Shown piece by piece: positions 18,009 through 26,005 of a stretch of 64,000 nt of DNA. Every line of letters begins with the position of its first letter. Position 1 is the first letter of the stretch. The stretch lies in assembly GCA_003220435.1 (NCBI GenBank), contig QHSL01000092.1, positions 1 through 64,000 of the forward strand. The letters are read 5' to 3'. The notes under the pieces were generated by a model, which was given only the letters and a program-made list of their open reading frames with translations, searched no databases and was not told where the DNA came from. Both the position numbers and the translations under genes were made by a program. The stretch is from Candidatus Rokuibacteriota bacterium (GTDB lineage Bacteria > Methylomirabilota > Methylomirabilia > Rokubacteriales > CSP1-6).

Positions 18009-19160
18009 TCAGACCGCGCGGCCGACGCGCGTTTCTAAACGACGCGCTCGCCGACGCGACCAACGGACCGGAGCGCCGGCCGAGTCACGCCAAGCGAACA
18101 TGATCTTGACCGTCTCGAGCATGATCTTGAGATCGAGCCACAACGACATGTGCTTGAGGTAGTAGAAGTCGTAGCGGATCTTCTCCATCTCCTCCTCGAG
18201 CGTGTTCGCGTACCCATAGCGGACCTGCGCCCAGCCGGTGATCCCCGGCTGGACCGAGCACCGGAGCGAGTAGTACGGGATCGCATCACCCGACACCTCG
18301 CTCAGGTTTCGGACAGCCAGGATCATGAGCTCGAAGTTTGTCACCGGGTGGGGTCGCGGGCCCACGAGGTTCATATCGCCCCGGAGGACGTTGAGGAGCT
18401 GAGGCACCTCATCCAGCCGGAACCGCCTGAGCCACCGGCCGACGCGCGTGATCCGGTCGCCGTTGTCCTGCTCCCACTCGGACTTCGGCCGGTGGGTCGG
18501 GTGCATCGTGCGGAACTTGAGCAGCCGGAAGGATCTCCCGCGCTTCCCTACCCGCGCCTGGACGAAGAACGCCGGGCCCCGCGAGTCCAGCTTGATGAGG
18601 AGCACGATCAGACCGAGGAGGGGTGCCAGCACGACCAACCCGATGACCGATCCGACCAGGCTGAGCGTCCGCGAGAGTGTCTGCTGCAGCCGCGACGTCT
18701 TGAACTGGCCGGAGAAAACGACGCTACTGGGCGAGAGCGCCTCCAGAGCGAGCTTCCCGGTCAAGCGCTCGTAGGTCTCGACGACGTCCTCGACCACGAT
18801 GCCGCGCGCCAGCGATTCAATAAGCGGATGGAGCGGCAGTCGGCCGCGTCGCTCGGCGAGCGCGACGACAATGCGATCGGGCCGGGTCTCTTGAATGACG
18901 CGACCGAGGTTCTCGGCGTCATTCACCACGCCGACGATGACGTATCGGAGAGCCGGTTGCCGCTCGATCTCCTCGATGACCGAGCGCCCCAGAGCGCTCT
19001 GCCCGAGGACCAGCACCCGTTCGCGGACGTGACGGAGGCGTCGGACTCGGCGACGCACGCCGCCCAGCCCGAGCAGGAAGCCGATGACGACGAGGAGGCC
19101 CGCCACGAGCGAGCCACCGCCAAACGCCGCCTCGGGGACAAGGCTGTAACTGAAGCTCAT
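18009..19160 (-). CDS. Initiating polyprenyl-phosphate sugar-1-phosphate transferase
   Basis: A 383-residue protein that starts chain assembly by moving a sugar-1-phosphate to undecaprenyl phosphate. It has one N-terminal helix (about 14-32), a Rossmann-like domain (VLVLGQSALGRSVIEEIE) and a second helix (about 185-208). The catalytic PglC-like domain follows with RVGKRGRSFRLLKFRTMH, RRFRLDEVPQLLNVLRGDMNLVGPRP in two adjoining blocks, and PGITGWAQVRYGY. Unlike WcaJ, which has several N-terminal helices, it has only one. This resembles the EpsB/exosortase-associated type. Confidence 0.93.
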   Translation of the reverse strand: MSFSYSLVPEAAFGGGSLVAGLLVVIGFLLGLGGVRRRVRRLRHVRERVLVLGQSALGRSVIEEIERQPALRYVIVGVVNDAENLGRVIQETRPDRIVVALAERRGRLPLHPLIESLARGIVVEDVVETYERLTGKLALEALSPSSVVFSGQFKTSRLQQTLSRTLSLVGSVIGLVVLAPLLGLIVLLIKLDSRGPAFFVQARVGKRGRSFRLLKFRTMHPTHRPKSEWEQDNGDRITRVGRWLRRFRLDEVPQLLNVLRGDMNLVGPRPHPVTNFELMILAVRNLSEVSGDAIPYYSLRCSVQPGITGWAQVRYGYANTLEEEMEKIRYDFYYLKHMSLWLDLKIMLETVKIMFAWRDSAGAPVRWSRRRARRLETRVGRAV

Positions 19161-19178
19161 CGGACTCGCGAAGGAGTG

Positions 19179-20153
19179 TTAGCTGCCGTGCCCGTTCCGC
19201 GCCCACACCATCCGTACGGCCGCCAGATTGCAGAGGAGCGGGCCCAGCTTGTCGGGGGCGTGCCGTACCACCGGACCCGGCTCGAGAAAATCGGCGCGGA
19301 TGATCGTCGGCGACCCGCCGGGAAGCTCGAAGTCGGGGTTCACAGGGCGCGCACCTTCGGCAGCGTATCGGGCACGGATCTTGGGCGGGATCGGGGTCGT
19401 GTTGACGAGGATGTAGTCGAGCGCCTCAGGCGCCAGGCCATGAGCGGCGAGAGCCTGGAGGTGCTCGGCGACACCGTACCCGTCGGTCTCGCCGGGCTCG
19501 GTCATCGCGTTGCACACGAAGATCCGGATAGCCCGCGAGCTCGCCACCGCCTCGGCCATGCCCGGGACGACCAGCGTGGCGAGGAGGCTCGTGTAGAGAC
19601 TTCCGGGGCCCAGAACGATCGCATCCGCGTCGTGCAACGCCTCCAGCACTCCGGGTGCAGCGGCGGCATCGGGAGGATCGATCCAGACACGCTTGATCGG
19701 AGTGCCACTCCGCCGGATCTCGGACTCGCCGTGAACCGAGCGGCCATCCAGGAGGTCGGCGACCAGGTGCACCCGGCACGCAGTCGACGGCAGGATGAGA
19801 TCGCCCACCCCGAGGAGCTCGGCCGCCAGCCGGATCGCCGTCACCTCATCAGCCGCGACCATGTCGAGCGCCGCCAGAAGAAGGTTCCCGACCGGATGTT
19901 GAGCCGCGCCCACATCGAATCGACACTGGAGCGCCGCGGACACCTCCGGCGCCACCCGCGCGAGCGCGATCAGGCAGTTGCGGATGTCCCCGGGCGGAAG
20001 GACGTCGTACTCCTTTCGCAGGGCTCCCGAGCTTCCACCATCGTCCGCGGCCGTCACGATCGCGGCGATCCGGCCGCTCGGTGGAAGGTAGCGGCGCAGT
20101 CCCATGAGGACTGTCGGCAGGCCGGTGCCGCCGCCCAGGGCGACGACCATCAC
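19179..20153 (-). CDS. yvcK: YvcK/CofD-like family protein
   Basis: A 324-residue cytosolic protein. VALGGGTGLPTVLMGLR at the N-terminus and AADDGGSSGALR, then PPGDIRNCL, are the signature motifs of the YvcK family. Members bind UDP-sugars and link carbon metabolism with cell-wall precursor supply. Related CofD proteins use the same fold for F420 synthesis, but the DDGGSSG and GDIRNCL motifs fit YvcK. Usually the gene sits near rapZ and whiA. Here it is inside the polysaccharide locus, which suggests control of nucleotide-sugar flow. Confidence 0.88.
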   Translation of the reverse strand: MMVVALGGGTGLPTVLMGLRRYLPPSGRIAAIVTAADDGGSSGALRKEYDVLPPGDIRNCLIALARVAPEVSAALQCRFDVGAAQHPVGNLLLAALDMVAADEVTAIRLAAELLGVGDLILPSTACRVHLVADLLDGRSVHGESEIRRSGTPIKRVWIDPPDAAAAPGVLEALHDADAIVLGPGSLYTSLLATLVVPGMAEAVASSRAIRIFVCNAMTEPGETDGYGVAEHLQALAAHGLAPEALDYILVNTTPIPPKIRARYAAEGARPVNPDFELPGGSPTIIRADFLEPGPVVRHAPDKLGPLLCNLAAVRMVWARNGHGS

Positions 20154-20193
20154 GTTCTTTTCTCCACGGTCAGCGCAGCGGAATCTTGAACGA

Positions 20194-21051
20194 CTATGCC
20201 GCGGGCACGCCCTGGTAGCTGTTGTACTCGGTACGCCGTGCGTCGTCGCCGTTGAACACGATCCCCTTTGTCTTCGCCGGGTCGATCAGGCCCAGCGTCT
20301 CTGCCAGCATGCTCTGTGGTGTTCGATGTGCCTTGACCACCACAAGAAATCCGTCGACCCACTTCGCGATGAGTCGACAGTCGGGGACCGGAACGAACGG
20401 CGGCGTGTCGACCACGATGTAGTCGTAGCGCCGCCGGGCTTCCCCCAGCAGCGCCTCGAGCCTCGGTGATCTGAGCAGTTCGTAGGGCGCGGCGGCGGTC
20501 TCGCCCGCCGGCAGCACCGAAAGGTTGAAACGGGGCAGGTGTTCCACGATTTCCTCGAGCTTGAGACCAGGTTTCACGAGCGCATCCACGAGCGAGCGGC
20601 GCGCCCGGCCGAGCCCGAGCTGGCGCGCCAGGGCCGGCCGCCGAAGGTCGAGCTCCACCAGGAGAACACTGGGCTCCGCGGATTGCGCGAGCGCCCCCGC
20701 GAGGTTGATGGCAATCGTGGTCTTGCCGTCTCCGACGCCCGGGCTCGTGACCGCGACGACCTGCAGATTGGCGCTCCTCCGCAGCGTCTCCACGACGTGG
20801 CGGAGCATGCGGTAGCGCTCGGCCTCGAACGAGGTCGGCGCAAGCAGGCTCACGAGGTGCTCCTCGACACGAGTGGTGCGATCGAGCGCGGGCGCCGTCG
20901 GTGGATCGAAGACCGGAAGCTCCACGCGCGGTGGCGCGGCCGCCGGCGGCTCGGCGGGCGGCGCCACGGGCAGCTCGGCGGGCGGCGCCGCCGGCATCTT
21001 GGGAGCCTGCTCCCGCTCGGCTCGCTCGAGCGCCTCGAAGAATTTACTCAT
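20194..21051 (-). CDS. CpsD/Wzc-type P-loop tyrosine kinase-like protein
   Basis: A 285-residue ATPase. After a Pro/Ala-rich linker (about residues 20-60) come Walker A (GVGDGKTTIAINLAG), Walker A' (LLVELDLRRP) and Walker B (YIVVDTPPFVPVPD). This is the BY-kinase/CpsD layout used to regulate chain length and export. The C-terminus has only one Tyr (EYNSYQG region gives two close together), not a long Tyr cluster. Its N-terminal start MSKFFEALERAE matches exosortase/EPS-associated kinases. The ATG overlaps the previous stop as ATGA, coupling it to the ExeA-like ATPase. Confidence 0.9.
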   Translation of the reverse strand: MSKFFEALERAEREQAPKMPAAPPAELPVAPPAEPPAAAPPRVELPVFDPPTAPALDRTTRVEEHLVSLLAPTSFEAERYRMLRHVVETLRRSANLQVVAVTSPGVGDGKTTIAINLAGALAQSAEPSVLLVELDLRRPALARQLGLGRARRSLVDALVKPGLKLEEIVEHLPRFNLSVLPAGETAAAPYELLRSPRLEALLGEARRRYDYIVVDTPPFVPVPDCRLIAKWVDGFLVVVKAHRTPQSMLAETLGLIDPAKTKGIVFNGDDARRTEYNSYQGVPAA

Positions 21052-22025
21052 CGCAGGAAGAGATCCGGCACCTGGCGCGCGAGCGTCAGGAGATGGGTCG
21101 CTTCGAGTCGCGCGGGCCAGAAGGCGATCCCGGCGAGCACCGCGCCGGCGACCCTGCCCAAGAACCAGCGTTCCCAAATCGTTCGGGCCCGCGAAGTAGG
21201 CCGAAGTGCCGGACGCCGGGCCCGACCCCTGAGCGCCTCGATAGCCTGGCCGACGATATCGGCGTCGATCCGCCGCCGCTGGTCGGCGTAGCCGATGACG
21301 AGACAATGGTCACACAGGATGTTGATGCGGCGCGGGATCCCCTGCGCGTAGGCGGCAATCCGATCCTGAGCCTCGTCGGTGAAGAGCTCGAGGCCGCTCG
21401 CGCCCGCAACACGGAGACGGGTCTGGATATAGTCACGGATCTGCTCGCGCGACAACGGGAGGAGGCTACACTGCAGCTCGATCCGCTGCTGGAGCTGCCG
21501 GAGCTCTCGGCGCTCGAGCTTCGCCCGCAACTCTGGCTGGCCCACGAGCAGGATCTGCAAGAGCTTCTCCTTCGGCGTCTCGAAGTTGGAGAGCAAGCGG
21601 ATCTTTTCGAGCGTTCCCGCGCTCAGATTCTGTGCTTCGTCGAGAATGAGCACGGTGCTCTGGCCGGCGCTTCGCCGATCGAGCATGAAGCGCCGGAGGG
21701 CGAAGAATCGCTGAACCGGTGAGCTCGCGGGTGTCGGCACTCCCAGCTCTTCGAGCACACACTCGAGCAACGCGTCGAAGCGGAGCGTCGAGTTGAACAC
21801 GAAGGCGACCGCGGCCCTGCCGTCGAGTCGCTGGCGGAGTGCGTTGAGGAGGGTCGTCTTGCCGGTTCCGACCTCGCCGGTCAACACGAAAACACCGCGA
21901 TTTTCCCGCACGCTGTACACGAGCTGGGCCAAGGCCTCGCGGTGTCCCGGCGTGAGATAGAGAAACCTCGGATCGGGTGTCGCGTTGAACGGCCTTTCTT
22001 TGAGCCCGTAAAAGTCCAGATACAT
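21048..22025 (-). CDS. ExeA-like AAA ATPase of the EPS/exosortase-associated type
   Basis: A 325-residue protein starting MYLDFYGLKERPF, the usual opening of this family. Walker A is LTGEVGTGKTTLL and Walker B is VLILDEAQNLS; LLSNFETPKEKLLQILLVGQPEL and IPRRINILCDHCL are also typical. A single hydrophobic segment near the C-terminus (about residues 288-305) may anchor it. Family members energise secretion or EPS assembly next to a CpsD-like kinase, as here. It is shorter than forms with a periplasmic peptidoglycan-binding tail. Confidence 0.9.
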   Translation of the reverse strand: MYLDFYGLKERPFNATPDPRFLYLTPGHREALAQLVYSVRENRGVFVLTGEVGTGKTTLLNALRQRLDGRAAVAFVFNSTLRFDALLECVLEELGVPTPASSPVQRFFALRRFMLDRRSAGQSTVLILDEAQNLSAGTLEKIRLLSNFETPKEKLLQILLVGQPELRAKLERRELRQLQQRIELQCSLLPLSREQIRDYIQTRLRVAGASGLELFTDEAQDRIAAYAQGIPRRINILCDHCLVIGYADQRRRIDADIVGQAIEALRGRARRPALRPTSRARTIWERWFLGRVAGAVLAGIAFWPARLEATHLLTLARQVPDLFLR

Positions 22026-22120
22026 CGGTCAGGCCCTCGCCGCAGGCCCAGGGCAGCGGCCAGGCCATGCGCGGAGACTCGCGACGCGTCCCGCGTCATT
22101 GTGCTTCTCCTCGTGTGGAC

Positions 22121-22699
22121 TCACGCCGGTACCACCCAGGTGCAGTCCACGTGCACCGCCACGCTGCGCCGCAAGAGGTCGACCGACACCACCAGCAGGC
22201 CCCGGTTCGGCTTGGTGCGAACGAGAATGCCTTCCATGTCTGTCATCGGCCCGCAGGTGATCCGCACCCGCTGGCCCTCTCGCAAATAGGCGTGCGCCAG
22301 CGCGGGCACCCTGGCATCGACGATCCGCCGGATCGCCGCGATCTCCCCTTCAGGGATCGTCGCCAGCCGGTCCCAGCGCTCGCCGAGGATCCGCACCAGC
22401 GCCCGCGCTTTCACGACCTCGAGGTAGGTCGGTTTGTCCATCGCGCTGTGGAGGAAGACGTAGCCGGGAAACATCGGCGTGCGGATCAAGTGCCGGAGAC
22501 CGCCGCGCCGCGACCACTGGTCGATCGTCGGCAGGAACAGGTCGAATCCCTTCGCGGCCAGCTGATCGTGGACCAGCTGCTCGCAGTGGCTCCGCGTCCA
22601 CAGCGCGTGCCACGTCGGTGACGTAGACACGGCGGCGGCGCGCACAACGGCAGGAGCTTGAGCGGGGGAAACCAACTCGACCATCGTCGCCGCGTTCAT
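22121..22699 (-). CDS. NusG/RfaH-like transcription antiterminator
   Basis: A 192-residue protein with an N-terminal NGN domain (WHALWTRSHCEQLVHDQL, LPTIDQWSRR, MFPGYVF) and a C-terminal KOW-like region (LREGQRVRITCGPMTDMEGIL). Operon-specific NusG paralogues such as RfaH bind RNA polymerase and let it read through long, high-cost operons. It is the first gene of the long minus-strand polysaccharide locus, as expected for such a factor. I see no match to the E. coli ops element in the leader. Two close ATGs are possible starts. Confidence 0.88.
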   Translation of the reverse strand: MNAATMVELVSPAQAPAVVRAAAVSTSPTWHALWTRSHCEQLVHDQLAAKGFDLFLPTIDQWSRRGGLRHLIRTPMFPGYVFLHSAMDKPTYLEVVKARALVRILGERWDRLATIPEGEIAAIRRIVDARVPALAHAYLREGQRVRITCGPMTDMEGILVRTKPNRGLLVVSVDLLRRSVAVHVDCTWVVPA

Positions 22700-23105
22700 T
22701 GGATGGGCTTCGCCCCCTTCCGTTCATGTCGTCAGGGCCGAACCACACAGCCCCGTGCGTGTCATCCCCACCGTCAGGGTCGCCGAGCGAACCAGCCCGA
22801 CCGCTTAGTTCACCGTGACGCTCTTCGCGAGACTCCTGGGCTGGTCCACATCGCACACGATCCTTGCGTTCCCTTCTCTGCGTTTTCGGCCCGATGCGCC
22901 CTTGCTTGACGTGCTCAATGCTGCCGTTCACCGTATGGCGGCCCTGGACGAGGCTCAATTCAGCGAACCCCTGAATGGCCATCGGGAACTTCCCGTAGGG
23001 GCCGACCCGGTTTCTACCACCGGTCAAGCTCGGGCACGTTGCCGTCAGGCAAGGCTCGGGAGGCGTCGAACTCGAGGTGGTGCCGGCGTGAGTGGAGGTG
23101 GGGAA
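22700..23105. other. Leader region of the polysaccharide locus without an intact gene
   Basis: The stretch between the antiterminator and the small Arg-rich gene holds the glmS 3' remnant. It also holds several hairpin-forming segments on the minus strand, including GGGC-GAA-GCCC just before the antiterminator start and TTCAG-GGGTTCG-CTGAA further upstream. The sequence GACCAGCCC inside the remnant can pair with GGGCTGGTT about 25 nt downstream. I see no convincing -35/-10 pair and no gene in the right half (about 22,870-23,105). Confidence 0.5.
22805..22855 (-). pseudogene. glmS: 3'-terminal remnant of glmS
   Basis: Sixteen codons followed by TAA read CDVDQPRSLAKSVTVN. GlmS (glucosamine-6-phosphate synthase) ends almost invariantly in DVDQPRNLAKSVTVE, so all but two residues agree and the stop is in the right place. 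Upstream of the Cys codon the similarity stops at once, and another stop follows 20-odd codons earlier, so no functional enzyme is encoded. The fragment lies 105 nt upstream of the antiterminator gene. It may be the displaced 3' end left by an element that integrated at glmS, or the stump of a deletion. Confidence 0.75.
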
Positions 23106-23345
23106 CTATCTCTGCGCGGTAGTCCGAAACATCGTGAGCGGATCGCCTTCGATTACGACCTCCAGAATCTCTTCCGTGGTTTTCCGTCGCGCGTCCCGCC
23201 GCCGTTCGTCCCGAGGCGCTCGGTCGCGGACGCGCCGCTCTCCACGGCGCCGATCGAGGATGACCTCGACGTCGTCGTGCCCGGCGAACGCCTGACGTAT
23301 GCGATTCTCGAGATAGGTATAGGGCCTGCGGACGATGAGGCGCAT
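23106..23345 (-). CDS. Small Arg-rich protein with an ILDRR-GERR motif
   Basis: A 79-residue protein: a short alpha/beta start (MRLIVRRPYTYLENRIRQAF), then VEVILDRRRGERR followed by a run of basic residues with ERRRDARR, ending in a hydrophobic strand (ILEVVIEGD). It is similar in plan to the 74-residue protein at about 51.8 kb. I do not know a function; the plan (beta strand, Arg-rich middle, beta strand) suggests a small regulator. It lies downstream of the ANTAR regulator. An earlier in-frame ATG would add about 25 residues and cannot be excluded. Confidence 0.65.
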   Translation of the reverse strand: MRLIVRRPYTYLENRIRQAFAGHDDVEVILDRRRGERRVRDRAPRDERRRDARRKTTEEILEVVIEGDPLTMFRTTAQR

Positions 23346-23419
23346 TTTGCCTGGATTGTGTCGTTCCCCCTCCCTCAGGCCGAGAACAGTCATGAGGAAT
23401 GTGGGGATGAACTCCGCCA

Positions 23420-24124
23420 TCATCGGCTTCGAGCAGGGGACTTGTCGTTCTCGGCGGATCGACCCCGCCTGCGGCCCCCGCTGACGGCCTGCGATACCAG
23501 CTGAAGGCCGCCTGCGAAGTCGAACCTCGCCAGTACCCTCTCCGCCTCGACGATGGTCCATGCAGTCTCGGGAAGACTCCGATGTGTGCTCAGCCTGCGT
23601 TCCAGAATGTGCCTGAAAGCCTCAGCCTCGGAGAGCCCGAGCCGCCTGATCAGCACCTTCTTGGCGTGGGACACGAGCCTTTGCATCGCCAATGCCTCAC
23701 TCAGGTCACGCCCCTCCCTCCGGATGATCTCGAACTCTGCGAGGCGTTCCCGTGCGATCGCGAGCGCCTCGAGGAGACGCCTCTGGTCCAGGGACGTCAG
23801 GTACGCGACGACACCCGCCTCCCTGCCCCGTCGGACGAGCTCGGCGCCGGCGTAGCCAGTGAGGAGGATCACGGCCACCGGCTGGCCGCTGACGATTGCC
23901 CGGGCCGTGTCGATGCCGTCGAGCCCGGGGAGGCTGGTCTCCATGAGGATGAGGTTCGGGCGGAGCTTCTTGGCCGCCGCGACCGCCTCCCACCCGTCTC
24001 GCGCCAGTCCGAGCACGTGATGACCCAACCTCTCCAGTTGTGCCTTCAGGCGATCCGCCACCGAGGGTCTGTGCTCGACGACGAGAACCCCGAGCGGTTC
24101 AGCGTTTTGGTAGGCGAAAGGCAT
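23420..24124 (-). CDS. ANTAR-domain response regulator with a degenerate receiver
   Basis: A 234-residue protein. Residues 1-130 look like a receiver domain and about 140-205 like an ANTAR RNA-binding domain (QRLVSHAKKVLIRRLGLSEA, then ETAWTIVEAERVL). ANTAR proteins bind two-hairpin RNAs to stop transcription termination. In the receiver the acidic pair normally DD is EH (VLVVEHRP), the phospho-acceptor Asp is Glu (LILMETSLPGLDG) and the conserved Lys is missing (AYLTSL). It is therefore unlikely to be phosphorylated and may be always active or controlled another way. No ANTAR target hairpins are obvious nearby. Confidence 0.86.
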   Translation of the reverse strand: MPFAYQNAEPLGVLVVEHRPSVADRLKAQLERLGHHVLGLARDGWEAVAAAKKLRPNLILMETSLPGLDGIDTARAIVSGQPVAVILLTGYAGAELVRRGREAGVVAYLTSLDQRRLLEALAIARERLAEFEIIRREGRDLSEALAMQRLVSHAKKVLIRRLGLSEAEAFRHILERRLSTHRSLPETAWTIVEAERVLARFDFAGGLQLVSQAVSGGRRRGRSAENDKSPARSR

Positions 24125-24184
24125 CGTTGGAGGCAGTAGACCGTGCCGCGGTTGGGGTTACAATGCGTAGTTTTCCGGAAACGG

Positions 24185-24214
24185 AGAAAGAAGAATCCCG
24201 CAAGGAGCTGCGGG
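24185..24214 (-). terminator. Rho-independent terminator after the NarL-type regulator
   Basis: On the minus strand a perfect 6-bp stem (CCCGCA, loop of 6, TGCGGG) is followed by the T-rich run ATTCTTCTTTCT. It stands 28 nt after the stop of the upstream response regulator and before the ANTAR gene. It would end the stressosome/two-component transcript here. Confidence 0.65.
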
Positions 24215-24241
24215 CCAGGAGGGTCCCCGACTACAGCTGTC

Positions 24242-24874
24242 TCAGACCTCGATCAGGCCCCGGCGGATCGCGTACCGGACGATGCCCGCGGTATTCGGCG
24301 TGTCCAGCTTCTTCATGATCCGTGTCCGGTGAGACTCCGCGGTCTTGACGCTGATCCCGAGGAGATGGGCGACCTCCTTCGTGGTCTTTCCCTCCGCGAC
24401 GAGCTGCAGCACCTCGCGTTCCCGCGGCGTCAGCGGATCGGGTGGCAGCTCCGACTTCACCAGGTAGGCGTCGACCAAGGCGCGCGAGACGCGCGGGCTC
24501 AGGTACACCATGCCGCGCATGACTTCGTGGATTGCCAGGGTCAGATCCGTCGCCGACTGGCTCTTGACGACGTAACCCTTGACGCCGGTCCGCAGCGCTT
24601 CCAGCACGTACCGGTCGTCGGCATGCATCGTGAGAAGGATCACCTTCGTTTGCGGGCACGCCTGCATGATCTCTCGTGCCGCGCCGAGGCCGTTCAGGAG
24701 CGGCATCGAATAATCCAGCACGGCGACGTCCGGACAATGGGCGCGCGCGAGCCGGACGGCCTCCTGACCGTCCCCCGCCTCATCGACGACCTCGAATCCT
24801 TCCCGGAGCATGAGCAGCTTCACACCCTGCCGGACGATCGCGTGGTCGTCAGCGACCAAGATTCGCGCTGGCAT
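24242..24874 (-). CDS. NarL/FixJ-family response regulator
   Basis: A 210-residue regulator. The receiver has ADDHAIVRQG (acid pocket), AVLDYSMPLLNG (phospho-Asp), LLTMH (Thr) and VVKSQ (Lys). The LuxR-type helix-turn-helix has LTPREREVLQLVAEGKTTKEVA and SVKTAESHRTRIMKKL. It is very similar over its whole length to the regulator at about 26.3 kb, so one is a duplicate of the other. It has no own kinase next to it and probably shares the kinase of the stressosome operon. The ATG at MPARILVADD was chosen over an upstream start that lies in non-conserved sequence. Confidence 0.93.
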   Translation of the reverse strand: MPARILVADDHAIVRQGVKLLMLREGFEVVDEAGDGQEAVRLARAHCPDVAVLDYSMPLLNGLGAAREIMQACPQTKVILLTMHADDRYVLEALRTGVKGYVVKSQSATDLTLAIHEVMRGMVYLSPRVSRALVDAYLVKSELPPDPLTPREREVLQLVAEGKTTKEVAHLLGISVKTAESHRTRIMKKLDTPNTAGIVRYAIRRGLIEV

Positions 24875-24978
24875 CGTACGCAGTCTAGCCACGGTGGAGA
24901 CGGGGGAAATCCGGGAAGCCACGCAAAGTGGCCCAGGGAAAGCCCCGGGGGCTGGGCAGCGCATGTGCGGGGACATCC

Positions 24979-25800
24979 TTACCCGATAGACGGGGTTGCC
25001 GGCACCTTGGCAGCGCGTTCCTCCGACTCGTGCGCTTCGAGGCCAGCGATCGCGCCTCCGCCGTGACTTTCCCAGTCACGGCGCTGCACCCGCCCGGCGG
25101 GAGCCCACCGGGCGCACGCTCGCCTGGCGGATTCGTGCGCGGTGGCCAGTCCCAGGCGGGTGGCGATGGCCACGAACTCCCACAGCGCCAGCGGGCGGGT
25201 CACGATGCGCACCTGCCCGGCGCGGATGGCCGACAACACCGACGCGACGGTCGGTTGCGCCTCGATGAGCGAATAGGTCGTCCCGAGCTGTTCGGAGAGA
25301 TGGGCGTCCGAGCTCCCCAGCAAGGGGCGCCTAGCGTCGCGGGCGAGCCGGATGGCCGGGCGGTTGAAGTCGATCCGCCGCGTGTAGAAGTGGCTGAGCT
25401 CGACCGCATCGAACAGGTCGATCTCCCGCAGCAGGCGTCGTCCCAGGCAGATGGAGCCGGGGTAAAACGGATGCGGCGCAACGACGAGCCAGTCCGGCCG
25501 GCGATAGCGCCGCAGGGCGGCGAAACTCCGAATCTGCCCGGGGTGAACGTCCGGGTTATAGATCAGAACGTGCCTACCTTCGACCGTCGCCTCCACCCCC
25601 GGGATCAGGAGGATCCCTCGCTCCCGCGCGTAGTCGGCTAATTCACGGTCGAAGGTCAGGGTGTCGTGGTTCGTGATGCTCAGGACATCGAACCCCTGCT
25701 CGGCTGCGCGGTCGATGAGCTCCCTCGCACCGTAGGCGATGAAAGCCTCGCCTTCCCGCGTATGAAGGTGCAGATCGGCCTTGAGGGTCAAGCCCTGCAC
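24979..25800 (-). CDS. PHP-domain metal-dependent phosphoesterase-like protein
   Basis: About 273 residues. It begins close to the first metal motif KADLHLHT; ITNHDTL, GVEATVEG, VVAPHPFYPG and SSDAH complete the PHP metal sites. PHP proteins hydrolyse phosphoesters such as nucleotides or histidinol phosphate. It lies between two paralogous response regulators on the same strand. The substrate is unknown; a role in degrading a nucleotide signal is only a guess. The frame is open for 37 more codons up to a TTG, but that part is basic and not domain-like, so I chose the GTG just before the motif. Confidence 0.82.
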   Translation of the reverse strand: MQGLTLKADLHLHTREGEAFIAYGARELIDRAAEQGFDVLSITNHDTLTFDRELADYARERGILLIPGVEATVEGRHVLIYNPDVHPGQIRSFAALRRYRRPDWLVVAPHPFYPGSICLGRRLLREIDLFDAVELSHFYTRRIDFNRPAIRLARDARRPLLGSSDAHLSEQLGTTYSLIEAQPTVASVLSAIRAGQVRIVTRPLALWEFVAIATRLGLATAHESARRACARWAPAGRVQRRDWESHGGGAIAGLEAHESEERAAKVPATPSIG

Positions 25801-26005
25801 TCGCTTCGTCGAGCGGTGGCCATCACGTCTCACCTCGTGTCGCGATATGCGCGCGTTGCTCCAGGCTCGCGCGGCGCGACCCTGCCACAGCCTCGTCTCG
25901 ACGGTGAACAATCAACATCGGGTGGATCAGGGAGGCACCGCACGAGATACACCTGAAAAGCGGCTACGTTCGGGAGGCGAGCCGGCCCCGGGGCGGGCCT
26001 ACGGA

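Noticed and set aside
22700-23027. Possible group II intron 5' end or other ribozyme near the antiterminator
   Set aside because: The region begins GTGCG on the minus strand and is hairpin-rich, but there is no maturase or domain V, and the core part is better explained as the glmS 3' end.
24890-25010. c-di-GMP-I riboswitch
   Set aside because: Only short pieces (ACGCAAAG, GGGGTTGCC) agree, and the required helices are not in the right order on either strand.
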